Assembly (NCBI RefSeq): GCF_019633745.1
Contig: NZ_CP037968.1
Span: 1,308,789-1,372,788, forward strand
Direction: 5' to 3'
Length of the DNA: 64,000 nucleotides
Source: Methanofollis formosanus
GTDB taxonomy: Archaea > Halobacteriota > Methanomicrobia > Methanomicrobiales > Methanofollaceae
Shown here: positions 9,089 to 19,109 of the stretch, piece by piece
Layout: each line of letters opens with the position of its first letter
Position numbering within the stretch: the first letter of the stretch is position 1
The notes under the pieces: model-generated
Database searches by the model: none
Seen by the model: the letters and a program-made list of their open reading frames with translations, nothing else
What the model was told of the DNA's origin: nothing
Program-made: the position numbers and the translations under genes

Positions 9089-10293
9089 AGACGCTGCTCA
9101 TCGACCCCCGGGTGGGGGGGATTGCCGGCGATATGCTCGTCGCTGCGCTGGTCGACCTCACGGGTTCGACAGAACCCCTCTTCACTCTTGCCGGAGCGAT
9201 CGCCGCTCTGCCCGGATGTTCGACCTTCGATGTAAGCGTCACCGAGACCGAGAACGGGATCAGGGCGAAGAGACTCTCGATTGAGATTGCCGAGGAGAGG
9301 AGCGGGTCGGACGGCGACCTCGCGGCGGCGATGGAGGAAGTGATCGGTGCCGTCGGCCTCTCCAGCAGGGCGGCGGCGACGGCCAGGGCCGTGCTGACTG
9401 ACCTGATCGAGGCAGAGAAGAGGCTGCACCCCGCGGGGTTCTCCCGCCACACCGTTGCTTCGGCCGACACGATCTTCGACATCCTCGGGCCGCTCCTCCT
9501 GATGGAGGAGGCCGGGCTTTTGGGCTGTCCGGTATATGCGACCCCGCCGGCCCTCGGGGGCGGGACGGTCCCGACCGGCAGGGGCGAGGTCGGCGGTCCG
9601 GCGCCCGCCGCTCTTGAGATCTGCGCGATGCACCGGATCCCGATCGCGGAGAGTGCGCTTGCGATGGAACTCACCACCCCGACCGGTGCCGCCCTCCTCG
9701 CCAACCTGGCAATCGTCCGGGACCGCTTCCCGGCGATGGTCCCCACCCGCATCGGGTATGGTGCGGGCACCCGCGAGAACAACGGGCGGCCGAACCTCCT
9801 GCGGATCGTCGAGGGGGAGGTTGGGGATCTGGTGGAAGAGCGGATCGTGATCCTGGAGACCAACCTCGACGACATCACCGGGGAGACGGTCGGGTATACC
9901 TTCGAGCGACTCTTTGCGGCCGGCGCGGTGGACGTCTTCGTCACCCCGGCGATCGGGAAGAAGCAGCGGCCGGTGCAGGTGCTCTCGGTGATCACCGATC
10001 ATGCCCGGTACCCGGACCTGATCAGGATCCTGATGGACGAGACCGGTACCCTGGGAGTGCGGGTGCGGGAAGAGCCGCGGCTCGTCGCCGACCGCTCACG
10101 CGAGGCGGTGGAGGTCGCGGTGGCCGGGCAGACCTTCCGGGTGCGGGTGAAGACCTCGTGCACCGGCGGGCGGGTGGTGGCGGTCAAGCCCGAGTACGAG
10201 GACATGAAGGAGATCGCCCTCACCCTCGGCATCCCGTTCAGGCAGGTGGCCGGAGAGGTGCACCGGCAGATCCCGGCCGTCCGCAACGAATAG
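9085..10293 (+). CDS. larC: LarC-type nickel insertion protein (DUF111)
   Basis: In the characterised family, LarC inserts nickel into the pyridinium-bisthiocarboxylate mononucleotide to make the nickel-pincer nucleotide cofactor. The 402 residues show family hallmarks: N-terminal GGIAGDMLVAALVDL, the HPAGFSRHTVASADTIFDI segment with histidines, PTPTGAALL-like ELTTPTGAALL, GYGAGTRENNGRPN, and ETNLDDITGETVGY. The start ATG 9085 overlaps the stop of the 617-residue gene by 4 bases. No larB, larE or larA is nearby, so those would have to be elsewhere or the pathway is partial. A non-coding repeat region follows. Confidence 0.93.
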   Translation: MKTLLIDPRVGGIAGDMLVAALVDLTGSTEPLFTLAGAIAALPGCSTFDVSVTETENGIRAKRLSIEIAEERSGSDGDLAAAMEEVIGAVGLSSRAAATARAVLTDLIEAEKRLHPAGFSRHTVASADTIFDILGPLLLMEEAGLLGCPVYATPPALGGGTVPTGRGEVGGPAPAALEICAMHRIPIAESALAMELTTPTGAALLANLAIVRDRFPAMVPTRIGYGAGTRENNGRPNLLRIVEGEVGDLVEERIVILETNLDDITGETVGYTFERLFAAGAVDVFVTPAIGKKQRPVQVLSVITDHARYPDLIRILMDETGTLGVRVREEPRLVADRSREAVEVAVAGQTFRVRVKTSCTGGRVVAVKPEYEDMKEIALTLGIPFRQVAGEVHRQIPAVRNE

Positions 10294-10854
10294 GATGTCA
10301 TCGAGGTTCTGATGTCCAGATCGACTCTGTTGAAACCCTTTATTTTCCGGATGCGAGTTTGATGCAACTGCCTTCCCCCATCATCTCGCCGGGGGCTAGC
10401 ACCCCGGCGTAAGCGTGTGGGAAGGCGGGGTGATCAAGCGTGCCGCCCTCATCGGAGAATCGTTCCTGGAATCTCACACCGGAGGTTGCACCCCCCTGAC
10501 CCCCCACGACGAAGAGAGCCGAGGGGCGGCAATGAAGTGGTGGTCCCATATGGTGTCCTGCTCCGAAGAGGGAACAAGGATCCACGCATCAGAGACCACC
10601 AGGAATGTTCATCCCGTATGCTTGAACCCGGTATTCGTGCCGAATTCTACACAGCCGATTATGAAGAGTGTATTGCCGTCCACCGCCTATCGCGGGGGAC
10701 CGGGGGGCGGCCAGACCCCCACAGAGAGAGCAATCCGGATGACCTCAACAAAACCCGATATCCTATTTTCCTTCGACCAACCGCAGACAGAAAGGTCGAA
10801 CAGCCATAAAAAAAGACCAAACCACATAAATGCAAAGGAGTCTTACCAAAAATT
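10294..10854. repeat. Gap with composite repeat element, then lipoprotein promoter region
   Basis: No gene is seen. A GC-rich body at about 10370-10606 leads into a hairpin element copy (10607-10656). A second GC-rich stretch (CCACCGCCTATCGCGGGGGA) near 10680 resembles a broken body. Unique AT-rich DNA from about 10760 to 10854 carries a TATA-like CACATAAATG and AAGGAG before the lipoprotein gene. Confidence 0.6.
10607..10656 (+). repeat. Hairpin element copy 4
   Basis: TTCATCCCGTATGCT, the imperfect stem TGAACCC/GGTATTCG, then TGCCGAATTCTACACAGCC. It is upstream of, and parallel to, the lipoprotein gene, so this copy is not behind a gene end. Confidence 0.65.
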
Positions 10855-11520
10855 ATGAAAAGAATGATCATCGTATCACTCATCCTCTGCACCGCCCTCC
10901 TCTGTTGCGGGTGCGTGCAGAACGCCCCGGTCGAAGATGAGCACGGGGACGCCCCGCTGCCCCAGATGTTCTATGCCGGGAACGGCAACGCCTCGGAGAC
11001 GGTCCAGATGGACGCCGGGCTGTACCGTTTCGCCATGACCTTCAACGGCTCCGGGCCCTTCGTCTTCGAAGTCGGGAACCACGACGCCTACGACCTCCTC
11101 GCCCACGGCGAAGGCCCGTACGCCGGTACGCAGATCTTCGGGATCTATGAGAACGGCACCTACCGCCTGAACGTCACCGCCGAGGGTGCGTGGACCGTTG
11201 ACGTGCGGCAGATCCCGGTGGAAGCCGGACACTCCCTGCCCTTCGCCGTCAACGGGTCGGGCGACGACGTCGCCGGATGGATCGACCTGCCGCTCGGCGA
11301 GGTCACGTTCGATGTCGCCAACGACGGAAAATCGTTCTTTGCGGCCAGCCTGTACAACCAGACCGGCCACCCGGTCCTCGACCCGACCGGCACCTATCTC
11401 CAGCCGGTCCACGGCCACATGGGCGCCTATAACGGATCGGTGCCGGTGGCCATCCCGGCAAAAGGTCCGTACTATCTCGATATCGTCTCTGACGGGAACT
11501 GGAGCATCTCGGTCTCCTGA
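10855..11520 (+). CDS. Secreted lipoprotein, function unknown
   Basis: A 221-residue protein with a basic N-terminus, a hydrophobic stretch and a lipobox-like LLCCGC near residues 15-20, so it is probably exported and lipid-anchored at the extracytoplasmic face. The rest is a beta-rich, acidic domain with many Asn-Gly and potential N-glycosylation sites. It looks like two related halves (FAMTFNGSGPFVFEVGN and LPLGEVTFDVANDGKSF), which suggests two beta-sandwich repeats. No catalytic motif is visible. A T-run at 11530-11537 just after the stop is a likely terminator. Confidence 0.8.
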   Translation: MKRMIIVSLILCTALLCCGCVQNAPVEDEHGDAPLPQMFYAGNGNASETVQMDAGLYRFAMTFNGSGPFVFEVGNHDAYDLLAHGEGPYAGTQIFGIYENGTYRLNVTAEGAWTVDVRQIPVEAGHSLPFAVNGSGDDVAGWIDLPLGEVTFDVANDGKSFFAASLYNQTGHPVLDPTGTYLQPVHGHMGAYNGSVPVAIPAKGPYYLDIVSDGNWSISVS

Positions 11521-11529
11521 AATTTCCCT

Positions 11530-11537
11530 TTTTTTTC
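11530..11537 (+). terminator. T-run terminator after lipoprotein gene
   Basis: Eight T, 9 bases after the stop codon at 11520. Matches U-tract termination. Confidence 0.5.
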
Positions 11538-11845
11538 TCCGGAGAAGAGAGCCTCTTTTCATCACCTCAGCCTCCCTGTGAACTGGATCCAATCGTCCTG
11601 CTTCAGGTTTTCAGCGGGTGCGGTGGAGATCGAATGATGGGGGGAGGTGCAAGGCGTGATGATCAGACGTGCCGCCCCCATCTCTGGATCGTTCCTGGTA
11701 ATCTCGCACCGGGGGGTTTCACCCCCCGAGACCCCCCACGACGAAGATAGGGCGGGGGCGGCAATGCAACAAGCATCCCATCTCTTCTCCTCCTTCAAAG
11801 GGGGAGCACGGATCCATGCTCCTTTAGAGACAGAGAACCACGATC

Positions 11846-11899
11846 ATTTTCAATCGCGTATGCTTGAGCGTGGCGCTCATGCCCAATTCTACAAAGCCC
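11846..11899 (+). repeat. Hairpin element copy 5
   Basis: TTTTCAATCGCGTATGCT, stem TGAGCG (11865-11870) / CGCTCA (11874-11879), then TGCCCAATTCTACAAAGCCC. The stem sequence differs from copies 1 and 3 with pairing preserved. Confidence 0.75.
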
Positions 11900-11988
11900 G
11901 GAAAAAAATTCTGTGAAGGGGGCGGCAATCGAGCGGGGTAATCCTGCAGAGATCCGACCCGAAGGGCGAGCAAGACCTCTTCCCCACC

Positions 11989-12360
11989 TCACGGATACGC
12001 CTTCTTCTCCGGGATCACTCCCCGCACCCCCCCCCGCGGATCAGGGACGTCCCCGGCATAGCGGGGGATGAGATGGACGTGGAGGTGCATCACCGTCTGC
12101 CCGGCAGCGGCGCCGACATTCACCCCGATGTTATAGCCGTCAGGACGATACGCCTCCTCGATGCGGTCCCGGCACGTCGAGATAAGGGCGAGGATGGCCG
12201 TCTTCTCCTCGTCGGTCGCCTCGAAAAAGGTGGGGACATGGCGGTACGGGATGATCAGGGTGTGGCCAGGAGAGACCGGGTAGCGATCGGCCCGGGCATA
12301 GGCCAGGTCGTTGCCGGCGACGATCTCCTCGGGCACGGGGTCGCAGAAGGGACAGGGCAT
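11989..12360 (-). CDS. HIT-family nucleotide hydrolase/transferase
   Basis: A 123-residue histidine-triad protein. N-terminal CPFCDPVPEEIVA with a CxxC pair is the common HIT opening, and QTVMHLHVHLIPRY is the catalytic HxHxH motif. The expected activity is hydrolysis of AMP-linked dinucleotides or aminoacyl-AMP-type compounds. A TATA-like GTATTTATG (minus strand, 12384-12392) is centred 28 bases upstream of the ATG, which suggests a leaderless or nearly leaderless transcript. It is divergent from the histidine kinase gene. Confidence 0.92.
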   Translation of the reverse strand: MPCPFCDPVPEEIVAGNDLAYARADRYPVSPGHTLIIPYRHVPTFFEATDEEKTAILALISTCRDRIEEAYRPDGYNIGVNVGAAAGQTVMHLHVHLIPRYAGDVPDPRGGVRGVIPEKKAYP

Positions 12361-12587
12361 ATCCCAGAGGTCTCCTCTTCGAGCATAAATACGTGGGCTT
12401 CACCGATCCGACCTCCACATCCCAATCCAGGGACGTCCAGATCCCCTCTCTCCTGCGCGGCCTCCACCGTTCGGGCTCCCCCGAAAAAAATATTTAAATA
12501 CATGAATTAAAGAATAGATCAATATTTATTGTCTTCTCAACTATTACGAGCTATAAGCCTACAAATCTACGAAATTCGTGAAATCCC

Positions 12588-14606
12588 ATGATATCCCTCC
12601 TTTATATTGATGAAAATTCCGATACACTCACAGAAGCACGCCGGTACTTCGAAGAGAGCGGCACCTTCTCGGTCACCGCCGCCCCCTCGACAGCCGAAGC
12701 CCTCCGGATCCTCCACCACCATCCCTTCGACGTGATCGTCTCGGCCCCTCCGATCACAGGAACAGACGAGATCGCCCTTCTTCAGAGACTCAGAGACACG
12801 GGAGACAGAACCCCCTTCATATGCCTCACCGATGGGGACGACGACGAGAGCGTCGTCCGGGCCCTCGGCAACGGCGCCAACCTCTGCCTCTCTGCGCCCC
12901 ACACACCACGAGATCGTCAGGCCCTCTCACAAAAAATCGGGGCCTTCGTGATGGGCCGGCAGAAACGATACCCCCGTCGGAACAAGGGCTTCACGCCCCC
13001 CCCGGCCACGAGCGCCATCGGCTTCCCGGCAGGGGAGGAAGACGGGGAGAGACTCACCATAAACCGGGGCACCTCTTTCCAGATCACCGCGATGGAAGTG
13101 GCGGCGGCCACGGAGATCTCCAGGGGCCTGCCAGGGCCGCACATCCCCCGCGAGAGTGAGGAATTCTTTGCATCCCTCATCGATTCCCTGCTCGAGGGGA
13201 TCCTGATCATCGATCTCTCCGGCAGGATCATCTATGCAAACCAGGCCGCCAGAGAAATGGGAGGGAACACCACATTTGAAGAGGATGAAGGAACGATTTA
13301 CGCCTTCATCACTCCTGAATACAAAGAACCCATCACCGAGTGCATGAGAGCATGCCGGACAGAAGATCGCACCTTCTCCCTAGAATGCCCGATCACAACC
13401 AGAAAAGACGGAAAAAAAGAGATCGAAGCCCTCGGGAGTACAACCGTCTATCTGGGCAAACGAGCGATCCTGGTCTCCCTCAGAGACATCACCATGCGGA
13501 GAAACGCTGAAAAAGCTCTCAGGGAAGCAGAAAAAAATCACCGGGAACTGGTCGAGGGCCTGCCGGAGTATATCATCGTTTACTCGGACGCCCGCGGGGT
13601 GATCTTTACCAACCCGGCGGCGGAGGCGGCACTCGGCGGCGAATCGGACGACCTTGTCGGCACGCCGGTCCTCTCCTTCGTGATGCAGGAGTTCAGGGAG
13701 AGATTCAAGGAGGTCGTTGCAGACGGACATTCCAGGAAAAAATCCATTCCCCGTGAGATCATGCTCAGGACCCTGGACGGGACGCACCTGCCGGTCACGA
13801 TCAGGGCGGCGCCGATCACGTACCTGGACGAGGACGCCGTGCTCCTCGTCCTGACCGACATCACCGAACGGCTGGTCCTCGAGAAAGAACTGGAATACCA
13901 CGCCGCCGAACTCAAACGGTTCTCCGAGTCGCTTGCCAGGATCAATGACAAACTCACGATCATGGGGAACATCACCCGCCACGACATCCTCAATCAGCTC
14001 ACCGTCCTCCTCGCCCACCTCGAGATCGCCGAGGAAGAGGAGGCCAACGACCCCGCCTCCCTCCATCATCTCAGGCTGATCCACCAGGCCGCGACCAACA
14101 TCCAGGAACAGATCGAGTTCACCCGCGACTACCAGGACATCGGGATCAGGGAGCCGCAGTGGTGTCGCGTGGAACGAAACATCGCCAGACTGAGACCCCG
14201 TACCCTCACGATCCACTCCGAGATCAGGGGGGTGGAGGTCTACGCCGACCCGCTCTTTGAAAGGGTCTTCTTCAACCTCCTCGACAATGCCGAACGACAC
14301 AGCGACGGGGCCAGCAGGGTCAGGATCTCGTGCCGGGAAGAAGAGCACGGCCTGGTGATCCTGTGGGAGGACGACGGCACCGGGGTCAGGGACGAGAAGA
14401 AGGAGATGATCTTTCGGCGGGGCTACGGCAACAACACCGGCCTCGGTCTCTTCCTCTGCAGGGAGATTCTCCAGATCACCGGGATCGAGATGAGGGAGAC
14501 CGGTGAATACGGGACCGGCGCACGCTTCGAGATCCTGGTCCCAAAAGAGGGGTACCACAGGATGCAGGAGCCGGCAGGCGCCCTGCATCCGCTGACCCGC
14601 ACCTGA
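12588..14606 (+). CDS. Sensor histidine kinase: degenerate receiver, two PAS domains, HATPase
   Basis: 672 residues. 1-125 is a receiver fold, but the phospho-acceptor Asp position reads VIVSAPP (Ser52) and the conserved Lys position reads CLSAPHT, so it probably cannot be phosphorylated. 190-310 and 315-430 are PAS domains. 440-520 is the dimerisation helix region with NITRHDILNQL (His465). 545-655 is the ATPase with the N-box FNLLDNAERHSD, DDGTGV and NTGLGLFLC. No membrane segments are seen, so this is a cytoplasmic sensor. The upstream 12481-12587 region is AT-rich with TATA-like elements (TATTTAAATAC, CTATAAGCC). It ends 5 bases from the convergent aldehyde dehydrogenase gene. Confidence 0.92.
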   Translation: MISLLYIDENSDTLTEARRYFEESGTFSVTAAPSTAEALRILHHHPFDVIVSAPPITGTDEIALLQRLRDTGDRTPFICLTDGDDDESVVRALGNGANLCLSAPHTPRDRQALSQKIGAFVMGRQKRYPRRNKGFTPPPATSAIGFPAGEEDGERLTINRGTSFQITAMEVAAATEISRGLPGPHIPRESEEFFASLIDSLLEGILIIDLSGRIIYANQAAREMGGNTTFEEDEGTIYAFITPEYKEPITECMRACRTEDRTFSLECPITTRKDGKKEIEALGSTTVYLGKRAILVSLRDITMRRNAEKALREAEKNHRELVEGLPEYIIVYSDARGVIFTNPAAEAALGGESDDLVGTPVLSFVMQEFRERFKEVVADGHSRKKSIPREIMLRTLDGTHLPVTIRAAPITYLDEDAVLLVLTDITERLVLEKELEYHAAELKRFSESLARINDKLTIMGNITRHDILNQLTVLLAHLEIAEEEEANDPASLHHLRLIHQAATNIQEQIEFTRDYQDIGIREPQWCRVERNIARLRPRTLTIHSEIRGVEVYADPLFERVFFNLLDNAERHSDGASRVRISCREEEHGLVILWEDDGTGVRDEKKEMIFRRGYGNNTGLGLFLCREILQITGIEMRETGEYGTGARFEILVPKEGYHRMQEPAGALHPLTRT

Positions 14607-14611
14607 ACCCG

Positions 14612-16039
14612 TCACCCCCGACGGTTCAGGACCATCAGCCGCGGCTCGGTCATCTCCTCGATCACGTACCGCGGTCCCTCCCTGCCCATGCCCGAGGCCT
14701 TCACCCCGCCGTAGGGCATGGCGTCGGCCCTGAAGGTCGGGATGTCGTTGACGATCAGGCCGCCGACCTCGCACTCGTCAAAAGCATGAAACGCCCGGTC
14801 GAGACGGTTGGTGAAGACCCCCGCCTGGAGGCCGAAGGGAGAGTCGTTCACCATCGCAAGGGCGGCCTCGAAGTCGTCGAAGGGGGTGACGGTGATCACC
14901 GGCGCAAACATCTCGGTGGCGTTCACCCGCATCGTCTGGAGGGTGTCGGCGAGAATGGTGGGTGCAAAGAGGGTGCCGTCCCGCCCACCGCCGGCGAGGA
15001 CGGTCGCCCCGTCGAAGACCGCTTCTTTCACCTTTTCTTCGGCCGCGGCGGCGGCCTCTTCCGAGATCATCGGGCCTACATCGACCGCCGGGTCTCTCGG
15101 GTCGCCGGCCCTGAGCGCGCCGGTCCGCTCCAGGACCATCTCCAGACATTCCCTGTACACCGCACGGTGGAGAAACACCCGCTGGACCGAGATGCAGACC
15201 TGCCCGGCGCCTGAAAACCCGCCCTGCACGATCCGCTCGGCGGCATAGGTGAGGTCGGCGTCCTCGTCCACGATCACCGCGGCGTTCCCGCCGAGTTCGA
15301 GGCCGACCCGTTTTCGCCCGGCGATCTCGCGGAGGTGCCAGCCGACGGCCGGGCTGCCGGTGAAGGAGAGGTAGGCGATCCGGCCGTCCCGCACCAGCCA
15401 CTCGGCGAGGTCGGGGGTGCACGGGAGGACCGAGACAGCCTCCTCGGGGTACCCGGCCTCGACGAGGAGGTCGCCCAGCACCAGGCCGGAGAGCGGGGTC
15501 TTTGAGGAGGGTTTGAGGATCACGGCGTTCCCCGCGGCGACCGCCGGCCCGATCTTGTGGCAGGCGAGGTTGAAGGGGAAGTTGAAGGGCGTGATCGCGA
15601 GCACCGTGCCCAGGGGGACGCGGCGGAGATACCCGGTTCTCCCTCCCGTCGCCGGGGTGAGGTCGAGGGGGATCACCTCCCCGTAGATCCGCCCGGCCTC
15701 CTCGGCAGAGAGAAGGACCGTCTCGACGGCGCGCTCCACCTCGGCCCTGGCCAGGGCGGCCGTCTTCCCGGCCTCCTGCGTGATCGTCCCGGCGATCTCC
15801 TCTTTTCGGTCGTCGATCAGAGCGGCAAATCGTTTGAGCACGCGGATCCGCTCATGTGTCGGAAGCCGCCGGGTACGGCCGAAGCCGTGCTGCGCCGCAC
15901 GGACGGCGTCCTCCAGGTCGGTCGGACCGGCAAGGCAGACGGTGCCGACGAGGGAGTCGTCGTACGGAAAACGGACGTCAAGGATTTTTTCACTCCGCCG
16001 CCGCTCCCCGCCGACAAGAAAGGGTCGAGGCTCTTTCAT
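14612..16039 (-). CDS. NAD(P)-dependent aldehyde dehydrogenase
   Basis: A 475-residue member of the aldehyde dehydrogenase superfamily. Seen are ITPFNFPFNL (catalytic Asn), the LSFTGSPAVG cofactor loop, LELGGNAAVI (general-base Glu), GAGQVCISVQR (catalytic Cys) and EMFAPVI. The sequence resembles the archaeal group that includes lactaldehyde dehydrogenase (CofA, which makes lactate for coenzyme F420) and succinate-semialdehyde dehydrogenases. A CofA role is plausible in a methanogen but not proven by motif. The start is ATG 16039; no strong Shine-Dalgarno sequence is seen. Confidence 0.92.
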   Translation of the reverse strand: MKEPRPFLVGGERRRSEKILDVRFPYDDSLVGTVCLAGPTDLEDAVRAAQHGFGRTRRLPTHERIRVLKRFAALIDDRKEEIAGTITQEAGKTAALARAEVERAVETVLLSAEEAGRIYGEVIPLDLTPATGGRTGYLRRVPLGTVLAITPFNFPFNLACHKIGPAVAAGNAVILKPSSKTPLSGLVLGDLLVEAGYPEEAVSVLPCTPDLAEWLVRDGRIAYLSFTGSPAVGWHLREIAGRKRVGLELGGNAAVIVDEDADLTYAAERIVQGGFSGAGQVCISVQRVFLHRAVYRECLEMVLERTGALRAGDPRDPAVDVGPMISEEAAAAAEEKVKEAVFDGATVLAGGGRDGTLFAPTILADTLQTMRVNATEMFAPVITVTPFDDFEAALAMVNDSPFGLQAGVFTNRLDRAFHAFDECEVGGLIVNDIPTFRADAMPYGGVKASGMGREGPRYVIEEMTEPRLMVLNRRG

Positions 16040-16127
16040 GAGAGAGGATCAGTACGGACCCGGATATGGAGGTTTCGGCGGGCAGGTGAAGAGAAGAAAA
16101 GAAGGTGTGGTATCGTGCCCAGCAGAG

Positions 16128-16409
16128 TCACTGGCGGGCCAGGAGACGGCGGTACGTTGTGTCACAGACGTGGTTGCCAACGCATGACCTGTTTCGACGG
16201 TTATCCCCGGACTGGAACTGCCAGAAGGTGCCGTCGTCAGCACAGGGACAATCTGCAGCGGGACGAGTGCCCATACCCACATTCCCGCCGATGGCAGGCT
16301 GCCGGCAGCCTCGGTGCCCCCCGGCACCAGGCCATGCCCCAGCCGGCACAATAGCCACCAGGGAAATGCAGAAGAGGGCGAATGCCCGGATCCGCGTTTT
16401 CGGGTGCAT
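16128..16409 (-). CDS. Small secreted Cys-rich protein, function unknown
   Basis: 93 residues. The N-terminus MHPKTRIRAF followed by a hydrophobic core and AGAWPG is a convincing signal peptide. The mature part of about 70 residues carries five cysteines (GHRGC, ADCPC, RSC, HVC) and many Gly and Arg. A strong purine ribosome site (GGAGGAAGGAG) lies directly upstream of ATG 16409. A TATA-like run (TTTTTTATAA, about 16472-16481) lies upstream of that. It is downstream of the membrane kinase gene on the same strand. The overlapping frame of 158 residues lacks these features and is not favoured. Confidence 0.55.
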   Translation of the reverse strand: MHPKTRIRAFALFCISLVAIVPAGAWPGAGGHRGCRQPAIGGNVGMGTRPAADCPCADDGTFWQFQSGDNRRNRSCVGNHVCDTTYRRLLARQ

Positions 16410-16518
16410 GGTTCTCCTTCCTCCTGCCAGATCTCCTGCCAGGCGACTCCATGAGAGAATCTCTCCGCGAGGTTATAAAAAAAAAGATCCGCCAGGTTCA
16501 TACTCTGAACCGGGAAGT

Positions 16519-17913
<1,395 letters not shown>

Positions 17914-17929
17914 TGGACATCCCTCCATA

Positions 17930-18760
17930 TCAAGCCAGACGGTCGTCCGTCAGCCCGGAAGGCGGGAGGGTGAAGAGGAGACGGGCCCCCTGCGGACCGC
18001 GGGCCAGGTCGATGATGTCACCGTCCTCGAGGAGACGGTGTTCGTGCCGCCTGAGCGGGACGGCGTTCACCTGCGTACCGCCGGTGCTCCCGCAGTCCTC
18101 GACCTGCCAGGCGCCGCCGGCCATCGCCAGGCGGCAGTGGGGGCGGGAGACGCGGGTGACCGCGGTATAGGCCGGAGAGAGTGCGATCGCCTCGGACCCG
18201 GCAGCGGCACCGCCAGCGTCCTCCCTCCCGACGGCATACCGGCGTCCCTCGAGAGGGAAGACCGTCCCGTCGTCGGGCCCGCCGACCACCAGAAGAAGAG
18301 GCGTCCCGCCGAAGAACGTCGACGAGACCTGGTCTCGCATCTCCCTCAACCTGAGCGAGACCCCGTGCGCGTCCGCGGCGATCCCGAGGTTCCCGAAGAG
18401 GGCGAGGTTCTGGACCACCCGTTCGAGGCCGCCCGGGACCAGCGTATATTTCCAGACCGGGTGCACCCCGGTCGCCGTCTCGCCCGAGAGCCCGGCCTCT
18501 TTGGTGACCAGGCCGGCAAGAAGAAGACGGTCAAGATGCTTTCTGGTATTCTCGTAACTCGTCCCGACCGCACGGGAGATCGACCTGGCGTCCTTCGACC
18601 CCCCGGCGACCAGTTGCAGGATCCGCAGGCGGACCGGGTTGCCCAGGACGTCGAGGTAATCGGAGAGTTCCTCGAGGAAGTCGGGATCGGCGCCTGACAG
18701 AAGGGTGCGGTCGCTCTCCGTCATGAAGGAATATGGGGGGGCATGATAGATAACCCGCAT
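17930..18760 (-). CDS. Winged-helix transcription regulator fused to FHA domain
   Basis: 276 residues. 32-108 is an ArsR-like winged helix (LGNPVRLRILQLVAGG, YENTRKHLDRLLLAGLV). 155-265 is a forkhead-associated domain with RRYAVGRE, VSRPHCRL and CGSTGGTQVN, the conserved phosphothreonine-reading residues. It is predicted to be a DNA-binding protein controlled by binding a phosphoprotein. It lies directly upstream of a membrane Ser/Thr kinase gene and is probably co-transcribed with it. The start is uncertain: ATG 18760 has GGAG 10 bases upstream, while ATG 18724 would remove 12 residues with no obvious ribosome site. Confidence 0.88.
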   Translation of the reverse strand: MRVIYHAPPYSFMTESDRTLLSGADPDFLEELSDYLDVLGNPVRLRILQLVAGGSKDARSISRAVGTSYENTRKHLDRLLLAGLVTKEAGLSGETATGVHPVWKYTLVPGGLERVVQNLALFGNLGIAADAHGVSLRLREMRDQVSSTFFGGTPLLLVVGGPDDGTVFPLEGRRYAVGREDAGGAAAGSEAIALSPAYTAVTRVSRPHCRLAMAGGAWQVEDCGSTGGTQVNAVPLRRHEHRLLEDGDIIDLARGPQGARLLFTLPPSGLTDDRLA

Positions 18761-19109
18761 GGTTCTGTGACTCCGGCGGCGAGAAGGTGAGAACGCCTTC
18801 AGAGCCGGGACGTGCCCTGTTCCGGTTCTGTAGAATCAGAGATGAGTCGAGAACACGCCTCAAGCATACGGGATGAAAATTTCTCGTCGTTTGATCTCTC
18901 CATTTTAAGGCAGGAGAACGGGTGAAGACCTCAATCCATCGCCCCCCTCGCCTATCTCCGTCGTGGAGGGTCCGGGGGTGAAACCCCCGGCGCGAGAGAA
19001 CGGTGAATATTCTCAATAGGGGCGGCACGCCGGATCGGTCTGCCACCCATCGTCTATCTTCTGCGAGGGTAATGCCGCAACGATCCGGGACAACCTCTGA
19101 GAGAACTCC
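18761..19109. repeat. Gap with inverted composite repeat element
   Basis: No gene is seen. Hairpin element copy 6 lies inverted at 18822-18880 with an imperfect stem (TGAGGCG / CGACTCA). It is followed by an inverted GC-rich body at about 18881-19030 (landmark TATCTCCGTCGTGGAGG). The remainder up to 19109 is unique and shows nothing recognisable. Confidence 0.6.

Larger units (their letters stand above)
11521..11988. repeat. Convergent gap with terminator T-run and composite repeat
   Basis: No gene is seen. The T-run at 11530-11537 follows the lipoprotein stop. A GC-rich body spans about 11636-11845 and is followed by hairpin copy 5 (11846-11899), whose right flank and A-run face the 3' end of the HIT gene about 90 bases away. 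Confidence 0.65.

Noticed and set aside
10417-10858. Open frames in the composite repeat elements (also near 6477, 11647, 41680 and 57344)
   Set aside because: They run through repeat bodies in several frames, differ between copies and have no ribosome sites; they are by-products of stop-poor GC-rich repeats.
14612-16039. Naming the aldehyde dehydrogenase cofA
   Set aside because: The superfamily is clear, but nothing visible separates lactaldehyde from other aldehyde substrates and no F420 gene is nearby.
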